Of a DNA stretch of 52,968 nt, positions 15,833 to 24,404 are shown piece by piece. The stretch is from a virus. The DNA lies in the IMG/VR virus record IMGVR_UViG_3300046755_000050, positions 1 to 52,968 of that record. One strand, given 5' to 3'. The notes under the pieces were generated by a model. It was given only the letters and a program-made list of their open reading frames with translations, searched no databases and had not been told where the DNA came from. The translations under genes and the position numbers were made by a program. Numbering within the stretch: the stretch's first letter is position 1; each line of letters begins with the position of its first letter.

Positions 15833-17538
15833 TACAATTTCAAAAGATAAGATGGAAAAACTTCCTATCAACAGGTAATAATTTTATTGAAGTAGATTTA
15901 GAGAAATCAAAATCAACTTTGATTATAGGTGCCAACGGTTCTGGTAAGTCAACTTTGTTAGACGCCTTATGTTATGTTTTATTTAATAGGCCATACAGAA
16001 ATATTAAAAAAGATCAACTTGTTAATAGTATTAATGGTGGTGATTGTGAAATAGAAATAGAGTTTATTGTTAATAGAAGACAATATAAAGTTATTAGATG
16101 TATCAAACCAAACAAGTTTGAGATTTATTGTAATGGTGATTTAGTAGACCAAGATGCTTCTGCTGTAGATTATCAAAAGTCTTTAGAAGAAAATATATTA
16201 AAATGTAACTATCGTGCTTTTTGCCAAACAGTAATACTTGGTTCTTCTTCTTATGAACCATTTATGAAAATGAGAGATCAGTATAGACGTGAAGTTGTTG
16301 AAGAAATATTAGACATAAGAGTCTTTACTCATATGGATTATTTAATAAGACAGAAACAAAATGAACTAGGCAAGAGTGTTGTTGAAGTTAAACATAGATT
16401 TGATTTGTTAAATGAAAAATATAACCTACAGAAAAAACACTTTGAAGAAATACAATCAAAAGACAATACAGTTATAGAAGATAAAAAGAAACAGTTAAAA
16501 GAAAATGAAGTTAGTAACTATGAGTATAACCAGAAATTACAGTTACTCAATGAAAAAATTATATCAACAAAATCTGAAATATGGGGTGGTGAGAAACATA
16601 CTCAAAAATCAAATGAACTGGCAAAACTAGAAGCAAAGATTGAAACAAATTTATCAAATCACAAAAGAACTTTAGACTTTTTTCAAAACAATGATACATG
16701 CAACACATGTACACAACCAATAGATAAAAATTTTAAATTAAAAAAGATAAATGAAGAGGCACAGAAAATATCAGACTTAGAAACAGGCCTACAAGATTTA
16801 GAAAAAGAGATCAATAAAACAGATGAGAGAATAACTGAATACAAAGAAATAGAAAAAAGACTTAATAAGTTAAATCTATCTGTTGCTAAAATCAATACGT
16901 CTATTTCAGAAATCAATAGACACTCAAATAGATTAGATGTGGAAATTGCAAAACTAAATGGTGAAACAGATTCAACAAGCAATGTTGCTGAACAAATAGA
17001 ACAACTTAGAATAGATTTAGAACAAGTAAATATTGAAAAAGATGAAATCGTAGAGAAGAAAAAATACATTGATATTGCCAGAGAAATATTAAATGATACA
17101 GGAGTTAAGGCAAACATTATTAAAAAGTATATACCTATAATGAATGGTCTTATCAATAAGTATCTAAGAGCAATGGACTTCTTTGTTAACTTTCACTTAG
17201 ATGAAGAATTTAAAGAGACAATCAAAAGTAGATTTAGAGACGCCTTTGCATATAATAGTTTTAGTGAAGGTGAAAAACTAAGAATAGACTTGGCACTTTT
17301 ATTTACTTGGCGTGAGATTGCCAGAATGAAAAACAGTACAAATACCAATCTATTAATATTAGATGAGATATTTGATTCTAGTTTAGATGGTCAAGGAACA
17401 GATGATTTTTTTAGAATACTAAAAGAACTAACAAATCAAAATGCATTTATTATATCACACAAAGGAGATATACTATTTGATAAATTTACAAATATAATGA
17501 AGTTTAGCAAGGTCAATAACTTCTCAACCATGGAGTAA
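15829..17538 (+). CDS. gp46: Recombination endonuclease subunit gp46 (Rad50/SbcC type)
   Basis: SMC-like ATPase partner of gp47; 569 residues against 560 in T4. Walker A is GANGSGKST (34-42). Two long coiled-coil arms flank a zinc-hook motif CNTC at 291-294, followed by the ABC signature FSEGEKLRIDLALLF near 478 and Walker B LLILDEIFD near 510. The ISHKGD segment near the C-terminus carries the switch His. It overlaps the gp47 stop by 4 nt. Confidence 0.95.
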   Translation: MIQFQKIRWKNFLSTGNNFIEVDLEKSKSTLIIGANGSGKSTLLDALCYVLFNRPYRNIKKDQLVNSINGGDCEIEIEFIVNRRQYKVIRCIKPNKFEIYCNGDLVDQDASAVDYQKSLEENILKCNYRAFCQTVILGSSSYEPFMKMRDQYRREVVEEILDIRVFTHMDYLIRQKQNELGKSVVEVKHRFDLLNEKYNLQKKHFEEIQSKDNTVIEDKKKQLKENEVSNYEYNQKLQLLNEKIISTKSEIWGGEKHTQKSNELAKLEAKIETNLSNHKRTLDFFQNNDTCNTCTQPIDKNFKLKKINEEAQKISDLETGLQDLEKEINKTDERITEYKEIEKRLNKLNLSVAKINTSISEINRHSNRLDVEIAKLNGETDSTSNVAEQIEQLRIDLEQVNIEKDEIVEKKKYIDIAREILNDTGVKANIIKKYIPIMNGLINKYLRAMDFFVNFHLDEEFKETIKSRFRDAFAYNSFSEGEKLRIDLALLFTWREIARMKNSTNTNLLILDEIFDSSLDGQGTDDFFRILKELTNQNAFIISHKGDILFDKFTNIMKFSKVNNFSTME

Positions 17539-17540
17539 TT

Positions 17541-18101
17541 ATGAAATATGAATTGATACCACCAACTGATCCAAGAGTGCTTTCAAGTGTTGCACTCTTT
17601 GATATAGAGACATTTAAAAAAGAAGAAAAAATAGAACTAAAAGAATTTGTTGATAATCTTTTTCAGACTATGAAGAACTATGGTGGCATAGGCCTATCAG
17701 CAAATCAAGTTGGTAAACCATATCGTATGTTTGTTATGGGTGGTCATGCAGATATATCAAAAGGTAAAAAGTGGACTTGTATTAATCCTGAAGTTGTTGA
17801 GTTTAGTAAAGAAACAGTTAGATACAAAGAAGGATGCTTAACTTTTCCATTTCTATTCTTAGATATAGAAAGACCTAGATTAATAAAAGTAAAATATCTA
17901 AATGAAAAACTAGAAACAGTTGAAGAAACATTTGATGGTTTAGTTAGTAGATGTTATCAACATGAATTAGATCATATGCATGGATCAGTTTTTACAGAAA
18001 AAGTTACTAAGTTTAAATTAGACAGAGCAATAGCAAGAAGAAACAAAGAAATAAAAAGATTAGAAAAAGTTAGAAAGGCAATGGCAAGTGGAACCGTATA
18101 A
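17541..18101 (+). CDS. def: Peptide deformylase
   Basis: Removes the formyl group from nascent N-termini. All three metal and active-site motifs are present: GIGLSANQ (49-56), EGCL (97-100) with the metal-ligand Cys, and QHELDH (140-145) with two His ligands and the catalytic Glu. At 186 residues it is close to bacterial length, so it appears complete. Phage deformylases are known from marine viruses and are thought to help maturation of rapidly made proteins. The gene follows 46 by 2 nt and overlaps the next gene by 14 nt. Confidence 0.93.
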   Translation: MKYELIPPTDPRVLSSVALFDIETFKKEEKIELKEFVDNLFQTMKNYGGIGLSANQVGKPYRMFVMGGHADISKGKKWTCINPEVVEFSKETVRYKEGCLTFPFLFLDIERPRLIKVKYLNEKLETVEETFDGLVSRCYQHELDHMHGSVFTEKVTKFKLDRAIARRNKEIKRLEKVRKAMASGTV

Positions 18102-18840
18102 ATTTCCTAAATTAGTTATTGAAGAACATGATGGTTTTCATGTAGTAAGAGACGATCTATTAGAAGGTGGTTCTAAAAGACGTTTTGTTGATAGACTTAT
18201 TAGAGAAGAAGTTGCTAAAGGCGCCGAAGAATTTGTTTATGGTGGTTGCCCAGCAAATGGTTATGCTCAGTTATCATTAACTTTACAAGCAAAACATTAT
18301 GGCAAAAAGGCAATATTCTTTATGGCAAAAAGATCATTAGATAACTTGCATCCGTATCAGAAACAGGCACTAGAATATGGTGCTGACATTCGTTGGGTGC
18401 CAAATGGTATGTTGTCAGTTACTAAAAAAAGAGCAAGAGATTATTTTTACGAAGACCCTATAAAGAGAAGAATATTACCATTAGGATTAGAAGATCAAAG
18501 GGTATTTGAAGACATAAGAGATATTGCGTCAACAATAGAAAAAGATTATAATATAGAAGTTAGTGAAGTATGGTCAGTAGGATCAAGTGGAACACTAACA
18601 AGAGGATTGCAAATGGCATTTCCAGACAAAGAAGTAAATGTGGTTTCAGTTGGTCACAAAATGAAACAAAAAGAAATAGGTCGTGCTAATCTTTATATGT
18701 CAGATTATAAGTTTACGCAAGAAGTAAAAGAAGAAGATCAACCACCCTTTCCGTCAGTACCAACATATGACGCAAAAGCATGGCCAGTAATGAAAAAATA
18801 TGCTAAGAAAGGATCATTGTTTTGGAATGTGGGTAAATAG
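18088..18840 (+). CDS. PLP-dependent (fold type II) enzyme-like protein
   Basis: 250 residues, starting at GTG inside the end of the deformylase gene with AAAGG upstream. The segment RDDLLEGGSKRRFVDRLI resembles the PLP-lysine motif of ACC deaminase/D-cysteine desulfhydrase and cysteine synthase relatives, with K30 as the candidate Schiff-base lysine. VGSSGTLTRGL near 190 looks like the phosphate-binding glycine loop. It is shorter than typical members (about 330 residues), so part of the fold is missing or reduced. Substrate cannot be told. A non-enzymatic descendant remains possible. Confidence 0.6.
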   Translation: MEPYKFPKLVIEEHDGFHVVRDDLLEGGSKRRFVDRLIREEVAKGAEEFVYGGCPANGYAQLSLTLQAKHYGKKAIFFMAKRSLDNLHPYQKQALEYGADIRWVPNGMLSVTKKRARDYFYEDPIKRRILPLGLEDQRVFEDIRDIASTIEKDYNIEVSEVWSVGSSGTLTRGLQMAFPDKEVNVVSVGHKMKQKEIGRANLYMSDYKFTQEVKEEDQPPFPSVPTYDAKAWPVMKKYAKKGSLFWNVGK

Positions 18841-18848
18841 ACAGACTA

Positions 18849-18877
18849 TTGACAAAATAGTTAGTTTATGATATTAT
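18849..18877 (+). promoter_or_regulatory. Sigma70-type promoter, leaderless
   Basis: TTGACA, 17 bp, TATTAT. The predicted +1 falls exactly on the A of the ATG at 18884, and no Shine-Dalgarno is present. Confidence 0.8.
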
Positions 18878-18883
18878 TATATT

Positions 18884-19963
18884 ATGAGTGATATTTTACA
18901 GCAAACACACGATACAATAAAAGATAAAGGTTTTCCTTATTATCCAACAGATAAGAAGTGGAGAGACGATAAGTATAATCAATTATTGGCATTTAAAAGA
19001 GACACTATATTGGATAGACAACATAGAGTTATAGGTCAATCAACACATGGTTTAAATCTTGCATGGTCTTATATGACACACTCCTGGGGTATTCAGTGTG
19101 GTAAAATGAAAACACCTATGGAAGTATGGAATGACGAAGAACATCTTAAAAAAGGCATAAACAAAATACTTACAGGAACATTCTTTAAACAAAAGAAACC
19201 ACACGAAATAACAGACTCAGACATGAGATCAATGTTAAGAAGATATAGTGGTACTCAAATGGTTTCTAATTTTAGACCAACAGCGGCTGCAACTTTATAT
19301 GATATATTTGTTGATAAAGATTCGCCATTAGAAGGCACTGAAGCAGGAACAGTATGGGATCCAAGTATGGGTTATGGTGGTCGTTTATTAGGTGCAATCG
19401 CAGCTGGTGTAAATTATATAGGAACTGATCCATGCATTCCTACTTATAAGGGTTTAGAACAAATACGAGACGCATATGGTCATCCTCATAAATCATATAA
19501 ACTATTAAGACAAGGTAGTGAAACATATGTACCAATGCAAAATTCATTAGACTTTGTATTTACTAGTCCACCATACTTTGGTTGGGAAGCATATGGTGAT
19601 GAACCAGAACAATCAAGTATTAAATTCAGTAATAGTGATTTGTGGAAAGAAGGATTTTTAAGACAGACTATTAAAAATGCATACACAGGATTAAAGAAAG
19701 GCAAAAAACTTGCTTTAAACGTTGCAAACACAAAGCAATACAAAACATTTGAAGAAGATACACACGATCTAATGGTTGATGAGGGATTTGAAGATATGGA
19801 AATATGGTGGTTATCTCTATCAACACAACAAGGTGCTTCAACACAATCTACACTAGAAGGTGTAGAAACAGAGAAAAAACAATCACAGAAATACATAGGG
19901 CGATTCGAAAGACCTGACATTTCAGGTAGAAAATTCGAACCAATATTCATCGGAACCAAGTAA
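18884..19963 (+). CDS. DNA methyltransferase (TSPPYF type)
   Basis: 359 residues. The SAM-binding motif WDPSMGYGGRLLG sits at 158-170 and the catalytic motif TSPPYF at 227-232. This is the amino-methyltransferase order in which motif I precedes motif IV. Target base (N4-cytosine or N6-adenine) cannot be told from this motif. No partner restriction endonuclease is nearby, so a protective or epigenetic role is more likely than restriction. The gene at 34282 shares the same architecture (ScGWGDRLAG...TSPPYF) and is probably a diverged paralogue. It is expressed from an early leaderless promoter. Confidence 0.85.
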   Translation: MSDILQQTHDTIKDKGFPYYPTDKKWRDDKYNQLLAFKRDTILDRQHRVIGQSTHGLNLAWSYMTHSWGIQCGKMKTPMEVWNDEEHLKKGINKILTGTFFKQKKPHEITDSDMRSMLRRYSGTQMVSNFRPTAAATLYDIFVDKDSPLEGTEAGTVWDPSMGYGGRLLGAIAAGVNYIGTDPCIPTYKGLEQIRDAYGHPHKSYKLLRQGSETYVPMQNSLDFVFTSPPYFGWEAYGDEPEQSSIKFSNSDLWKEGFLRQTIKNAYTGLKKGKKLALNVANTKQYKTFEEDTHDLMVDEGFEDMEIWWLSLSTQQGASTQSTLEGVETEKKQSQKYIGRFERPDISGRKFEPIFIGTK

Positions 19964-20065
19964 AAAATCAAGTGTTCTCTTTTTGTTCTCCTGTGCAAAT
20001 TGGCACACCCTTAAAAAACCTAGTAAAATCAACAAAAATAAAAGCAAAAAAAAGCTATAGGTCTA

Positions 20066-20094
20066 TTGACTTTTTGATTGTTTTCCTATATACT
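20066..20094 (+). promoter_or_regulatory. Sigma70-type promoter of the VWA gene
   Basis: TTGACT, 17 bp, TATACT. Predicted +1 is near 20101, two bases before the ATG at 20103. An alternative ATG at 20118 would have a 17-nt leader. Confidence 0.8.
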
Positions 20095-20102
20095 TACTGA
20101 AT

Positions 20103-22214
20103 ATGAAAACAAATACTATGAATATGAAAAACACTATTGAAAATAAAAGTACACTTGCTAAACTACTTGCTACTGAAAATATTGAAGTACAAGAAAATGC
20201 TACACAAACTGCTTCATTTGATGTTGCGAATAGAATATTAACTATCCCAATATTTAAAGAAGAACACAAATCAAAACATGTTTATGATATGTTGATCGGC
20301 CATGAGGTATCTCATGCTTTACATACACCATCTGAATCATGGAAATCTATGTCTGATAGATCAAAAGAATTTAGATCATTTGTTAATGTTATTGAAGATG
20401 CTAGAATTGATAAACTTATTCAAAGTAAATATCCAGGTTTAACTGTTGATTATATTGAAGGTTTTAAAAAGTTATATGCTGATAACTTCTTCGGTACTAA
20501 AGACAAAGATATTAACAAAGATTATACATTAATTGATAAAATCAATCTATGGTTTAAATCTTCTAAAAATTTAGATATTAAATTTACATCTAAAGAAAAC
20601 AAATTCGTTGAGGCAGTTGATAACTGTAAATCATTTGATGAAGTTTTAAAACTTGCTGAAGAAATCTTAGGTCACTGTAAAGAAGAATTGAAAAAACAAC
20701 CTGAATTAACTAAGTCGTTTGAAATATCAAAAGAAAAATCTAAAGATGAAGAAACTGAAACCGAACAAGACTCTATGTCTGCTGATCAAAAATTAGATCA
20801 GTGGGTAGAAAAACAAGAAGGTGAAAGTGATGAAGAAGTTAAAAAAGAAAAAGATCAATCATTTTCAAATGGTGCTGGCGGTGATTTAGAAATTAGATCA
20901 TTGACTAATGAGGCATACGATAATGCTAGAAAGGATATGTCTGATGATAAACAAGAGGATAGAGTATATTCAACTCTTCCATCCGTTAATCTTAAAAATA
21001 TTATCATTCCTTATTCTAAGTATATTAGAGATCATTACATACATGACTCTAAGTTAGATTCTTATGACAAGGCATTATTAACTAATGCAAAGGAAGAAAC
21101 TAAAAAATTTATGAAAGAATCTAGTTCAGTTGTAAATTATCTAGTTAAAGAATTTGAAATGAAAAAAAATGCTAAGTTATATGCTCGTGCTTCACAAGAT
21201 AAAACAGGTATTGTTGATCCTTTAAAATTACATACTTATAAATTTGCTGAAGATATTTTCAAAAAAATTACTACTGTTCCTAATCAAAAAAATCATGGTA
21301 TGATTTTATTACTTGATTGGTCTGGTTCTATGGCAAAAAACTTATTGCCAACTGTTGAACAATTGCTAAACTTAGTTATGTTTTGTAAAAAGATCAACAT
21401 ACCTTTTTCAGTATATTCATTTATGAATCCTGATAAAACAGATAATAGTAATCCTTTTAAAATTACTAATACAACTTTACAGGCAGATCAAACTACAAGA
21501 TTAGTACAGTTATTCTCACACAATCAAAGTAAAGTTGATTTTACTAGAGTATGTGAATTGTTACACCGATCTGCTAAGTATTTTTCTGGATACAGATCAT
21601 ATTATAACCATGAGAGAGTTCCAAGTATTCCACATGAATATTACCTATCATCAACTCCTTTAAACGAGTCGTTGATTGCTATGGATACAATCATTAAAAA
21701 GTTTAAGAATGATTATAAAGTAGAAAAACTTGCTCTTGTTACATTAACAGACGGTGCTTCTAATTCACTTAGAGGCAATGGTGATGGTATGTATGGTAAA
21801 ACTTATCTTAAATTGCATAACAAATATGTTCCTGTATCTGATTATAGTAGAGACAAAGAATGTTTAACAAATACTTTGATTGGTTACTTAAAGAAAAAAT
21901 ATGATTTACAAACTGTTGGTTTCTTTTTGGCAGATAAGTTTAGAGAGTTACAATGGAACCTGCCAATAAGTCTTAACTATAAACAAACAGAAACATTTAA
22001 AAGGATGTTTACTAAAGATAAATTTGTGCCAGACTATACAACTGCTTATGATGTTTATTTTTATGTTAAGGCAGATACTAAAGTTGTAAATACTGATATG
22101 TCTAATGTTGAGACAACTGATAAGAGAACATTGAAAAAAATGTTTATGTCTGGTATGAAAAAAAGATTGACGAGTCGAATCTTATTACAGAATTTTATAA
22201 AGAGAATCGCTTAA
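20103..22214 (+). CDS. HExxH metallopeptidase-like / von Willebrand A protein (CobT-like)
   Basis: 703 residues. Near the N-terminus is a zinc-peptidase-like helix GHEVSHAL (HExxH at 67-71), followed by VIEDARID (96-103), which supplies a candidate third ligand. The middle (about 210-260) is acidic and Lys/Glu-rich. A VWA domain begins near 400 with the MIDAS motif DWSGSMA and has LTDGAS near 550. This pattern (acidic linker then VWA) matches CobT/ChlD-type partners of MoxR/CobS ATPases, and the next gene is that ATPase. The pair probably forms a chaperone or metal-insertion machine acting on an unknown client. Confidence 0.8.
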   Translation: MKTNTMNMKNTIENKSTLAKLLATENIEVQENATQTASFDVANRILTIPIFKEEHKSKHVYDMLIGHEVSHALHTPSESWKSMSDRSKEFRSFVNVIEDARIDKLIQSKYPGLTVDYIEGFKKLYADNFFGTKDKDINKDYTLIDKINLWFKSSKNLDIKFTSKENKFVEAVDNCKSFDEVLKLAEEILGHCKEELKKQPELTKSFEISKEKSKDEETETEQDSMSADQKLDQWVEKQEGESDEEVKKEKDQSFSNGAGGDLEIRSLTNEAYDNARKDMSDDKQEDRVYSTLPSVNLKNIIIPYSKYIRDHYIHDSKLDSYDKALLTNAKEETKKFMKESSSVVNYLVKEFEMKKNAKLYARASQDKTGIVDPLKLHTYKFAEDIFKKITTVPNQKNHGMILLLDWSGSMAKNLLPTVEQLLNLVMFCKKINIPFSVYSFMNPDKTDNSNPFKITNTTLQADQTTRLVQLFSHNQSKVDFTRVCELLHRSAKYFSGYRSYYNHERVPSIPHEYYLSSTPLNESLIAMDTIIKKFKNDYKVEKLALVTLTDGASNSLRGNGDGMYGKTYLKLHNKYVPVSDYSRDKECLTNTLIGYLKKKYDLQTVGFFLADKFRELQWNLPISLNYKQTETFKRMFTKDKFVPDYTTAYDVYFYVKADTKVVNTDMSNVETTDKRTLKKMFMSGMKKRLTSRILLQNFIKRIA

Positions 22215-22276
22215 AAAACATGAGTGTTGCAAATATGTCACACTATTTATTAAGTAAATCAATATAAAATAAGTGC

Positions 22277-22305
22277 TTGACTTTCATACGATTTTATGAT
22301 AGGAT
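22277..22305 (+). promoter_or_regulatory. Sigma70-type promoter of the CobS-like gene
   Basis: TTGACT, 17 bp, TAGGAT. Predicted +1 is about 22312, giving an A-rich leader of about 31 nt that contains AAGGAA before the ATG. Confidence 0.7.
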
Positions 22306-22342
22306 AGTACTATAAACAAATAAAAAAAAAGGAAAAAACACT

Positions 22343-23581
22343 ATGAAAAAAGTTGACTTAAATAAAAAACAAAAAGAATTTGTTAATTATGCTTTTAAGA
22401 AATACAAAAAAGTAGAATTGACAATTTCAGAATTAAAAGATGCTAATGCTCATTTTGGTTGCAAGTATGCACCACAATGGTTAGTTAAAAAACCTGAATT
22501 CAAAGTTGGTAAACAGTTATATAAGTTACCTGTTGATGGTAGTATTGAAGAATATGCTGAACCAACATGTCAAGGTTCTATGGAACATCATGTAAAGAGT
22601 AAAAAGGTTGAATCTAAACCTGATACTAAGGCTGCTTACATTGTTAGCTCCCTAACAGACAATGTAGTTCCTCAAAAAGATAATGACTTTGTTACCTTTG
22701 GTAACTTTGGTGATGTAAAAAACATTATCAAATCTAAAAAGTTTTATCCAGTATTCATTACAGGATTATCTGGTAATGGTAAAACACTTGCTGTAACTCA
22801 GGCATGTGCTGAGGCAAAACGTGAAATGATCAGAGTCAATATTACTATTGAAACTGATGAGGATGATTTACTTGGCGGATACAGACTAAGAGACGGTGCA
22901 ACTGTTTGGCAAAACGGTCCTGTTATTGAGGCAATGGAAAGAGGTGCTGTTCTTTTACTTGATGAGATCGACCTTGCTTCAAATAAGATTATGTGTTTAC
23001 AACCAATCTTAGAAGGTTCTGGTGTCTATGTTAAAAAGATTAACAAGTTTATCAAACCTAAACTTGGTTTCAATGTGATTGCAACTGCTAACACTAAAGG
23101 TCAAGGTAGTGATGATGGTAAATTCATCGGTACTAATGTTCTTAACGAGGCATTCCTTGAAAGGTTTCCAGTTACATTTGAACAACAATATCCTTCTGCT
23201 AAAATAGAAGAAAAAATTGTATCAAACAAACTAAAATCATTTGGTAAATCTGATGACAAGTTTGCTCATAACTTAGTTACTTGGGCAGATGTTATTAGAA
23301 AAACATATACCGATGGTGGTGTTGATGAAATTATATCAACTAGACGATTAGTGCATATTGCTGAGGCATATGGTATCTTTAGAAATAAGATGAAGGCTAT
23401 TTCAGTATGTACAAATAGATTTAACGATGATACTAAAAAATCATTTGTTGATTTATATTCAAAAGTTGATAGTGGCGTTACTGCTGAACAGATCATGGAT
23501 GATCAAAAGAAGGCTGAAGACGCTGCTATATTACAAGATACCAACGATAGTGAGGATGGTGAAGAAGACATAACTGTCTAA
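22343..23581 (+). CDS. cobS: CobS/MoxR-type AAA+ ATPase
   Basis: 412 residues. Walker A is GLSGNGKT (141-148), Walker B LLLDEID (204-210), with a sensor-type Asn in IATANTKG near 255 and the arginine-finger region NEAFLERFPV. The first 130 residues form a separate domain. CobS-like ATPases are carried by most T4-like cyanophages, where the name comes from the cobalt chelatase subunit. Here the neighbour upstream is a CobT-like VWA protein, so both halves of a CobS-CobT machine are present. Real substrate unknown; cobalamin synthesis itself is not implied. The C-terminus is acidic. Confidence 0.9.
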   Translation: MKKVDLNKKQKEFVNYAFKKYKKVELTISELKDANAHFGCKYAPQWLVKKPEFKVGKQLYKLPVDGSIEEYAEPTCQGSMEHHVKSKKVESKPDTKAAYIVSSLTDNVVPQKDNDFVTFGNFGDVKNIIKSKKFYPVFITGLSGNGKTLAVTQACAEAKREMIRVNITIETDEDDLLGGYRLRDGATVWQNGPVIEAMERGAVLLLDEIDLASNKIMCLQPILEGSGVYVKKINKFIKPKLGFNVIATANTKGQGSDDGKFIGTNVLNEAFLERFPVTFEQQYPSAKIEEKIVSNKLKSFGKSDDKFAHNLVTWADVIRKTYTDGGVDEIISTRRLVHIAEAYGIFRNKMKAISVCTNRFNDDTKKSFVDLYSKVDSGVTAEQIMDDQKKAEDAAILQDTNDSEDGEEDITV

Positions 23582-23605
23582 TCAGTAACCAAAAATCTAT
23601 CATTC

Positions 23606-23659
23606 ATAGTGTAAGTCCACCTGTGGAGTTCAACGCTCCACAGGTTTTAATTACACTAT
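23606..23659 (+). terminator. Two-tier hairpin, likely terminator of the cobS unit
   Basis: Inner stem ACCTGTGGAG / CTCCACAGGT (10 perfect bp, loop TTCAACG) is followed directly by TTTT. An outer stem ATAGTGTAA / TTACACTAT (9 bp) encloses it. The inner part looks like an intrinsic terminator; the outer stem is extra and extends to just before the next gene's ribosome site. Confidence 0.75.
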
Positions 23660-23674
23660 AACAAAGGAATAAAT

Positions 23675-23836
23675 ATGAAGGACAATAGAGATAAACATTT
23701 TTACATATCAATGACCAAGAGTATGTTAAGACTTGGTGGATGTTATGGGTTATTTTTAACCGAAGATAAACTATTAATGGGCGTTGCAATTGTATTTGCT
23801 TTCGCTGAAATATTAGGAATTGCTGAGGAGTTTTAA
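23675..23836 (+). CDS. Small membrane-associated hypothetical protein
   Basis: 53 residues (MKDNRDKHFYISMTKSMLRLG...). Residues 20-48 are mostly hydrophobic, ending in VAIVFAFAEILGIAEEF, suggesting one or two short membrane helices. AAAGGA precedes the ATG. The following gene begins directly after its stop (TAA then ATG at 23837). I do not recognise a family. Confidence 0.6.
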   Translation: MKDNRDKHFYISMTKSMLRLGGCYGLFLTEDKLLMGVAIVFAFAEILGIAEEF

Positions 23837-24148
23837 ATGGGAAAGTACGACTATGAATTAAACGCTAAACCTAAAATGACACAGGAAGAGCGTGACGAAA
23901 AAATGAAAAAGTTTTTAGAAAAAGGTGGTAAGATACAGAAACTTACTCCTGGTGCTGCTTATAATATGGGTTGCTTAGATAGAAGTGGTAAACCTGCTTT
24001 TACAAATGAAGAAATTAAAAAAGGTATTGGTGGCAAAACAGATATGCCAGATTATGATAATCATAAACCAAATACATACCACGATTTTGATTTAGGTGGA
24101 GACAACAAACCAGTGTTTCATCCTAACTCATTAAAAACAAACAAATAA
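23837..24148 (+). CDS. Hypothetical protein
   Basis: 103 residues, charged and probably partly disordered: the first 35 residues are rich in Lys and Glu, and the second half in Asp, Asn and Pro (PDYDNHKPNTYHDFDLGGDNKP). No motif of known function. It lies between a small membrane protein and ribosomal protein S21, both translated in the same direction with almost no spacing. Confidence 0.6.
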   Translation: MGKYDYELNAKPKMTQEERDEKMKKFLEKGGKIQKLTPGAAYNMGCLDRSGKPAFTNEEIKKGIGGKTDMPDYDNHKPNTYHDFDLGGDNKPVFHPNSLKTNK

Positions 24149-24160
24149 TAGGAGAATAAG

Positions 24161-24403
24161 TTGAGTATAAATGTTGAAGTAAGAGGCGGAAACTTAGAGA
24201 AGGCTCTAAGAGTTCTAAAACGTAAAGTTCAAAAGGAAGGTATAGTAAATACACTAAGAGATAAACAGTATTTTCAAAAACCATCTGAAAAAAAACGTGT
24301 AAAAGCAAAAGAACGTGCTAAAGTTTTAAGAAAAAAACAACACCAAAACGATGAAATGCTAGGATATCGTATGGTTAAGGGTGTCAAAGTAAGAAAAATT
24401 TAA
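24161..24403 (+). CDS. rpsU: Phage-encoded ribosomal protein bS21
   Basis: 80 residues, strongly basic. The S21 signature is clear: VEVRGGNLEKALRVLKRKVQKEGIVNTLRDKQYFQKPSEKK aligns with bacterial S21 (KVRENEPFDVALRRFKR...). The C-terminal tail is longer than a minimal S21. The start is TTG at 24161 with GGAG 6 nt upstream. S21 sits at the platform of the small subunit near the anti-Shine-Dalgarno, and phage copies are known in marine and Pelagibacter-type phages. It could bias translation toward phage messages, which is of interest given the leaderless mRNAs here. Confidence 0.9.
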   Translation: MSINVEVRGGNLEKALRVLKRKVQKEGIVNTLRDKQYFQKPSEKKRVKAKERAKVLRKKQHQNDEMLGYRMVKGVKVRKI

Positions 24404-24404
24404 A

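Noticed and set aside
16683-17156. 157-codon minus-strand ORF
   Set aside because: Shadow of gene 46 coiled-coil codons; composition is Ser/Leu/Phe-rich as expected of antisense to Lys/Glu coding.
19992-20007. TGTGC/GCACA stem as terminator
   Set aside because: Only 5 bp and no T run.
19971-20100. GTG-started frame of about 43 codons in the gap after the methyltransferase
   Set aside because: No ribosome site, and the region contains the -35/-10 of the VWA promoter; the product is not protein-like.
22220-22267. 15-codon ORF MSVANMSHYLLSKSI
   Set aside because: Too short, no ribosome site, not in a coupled position.
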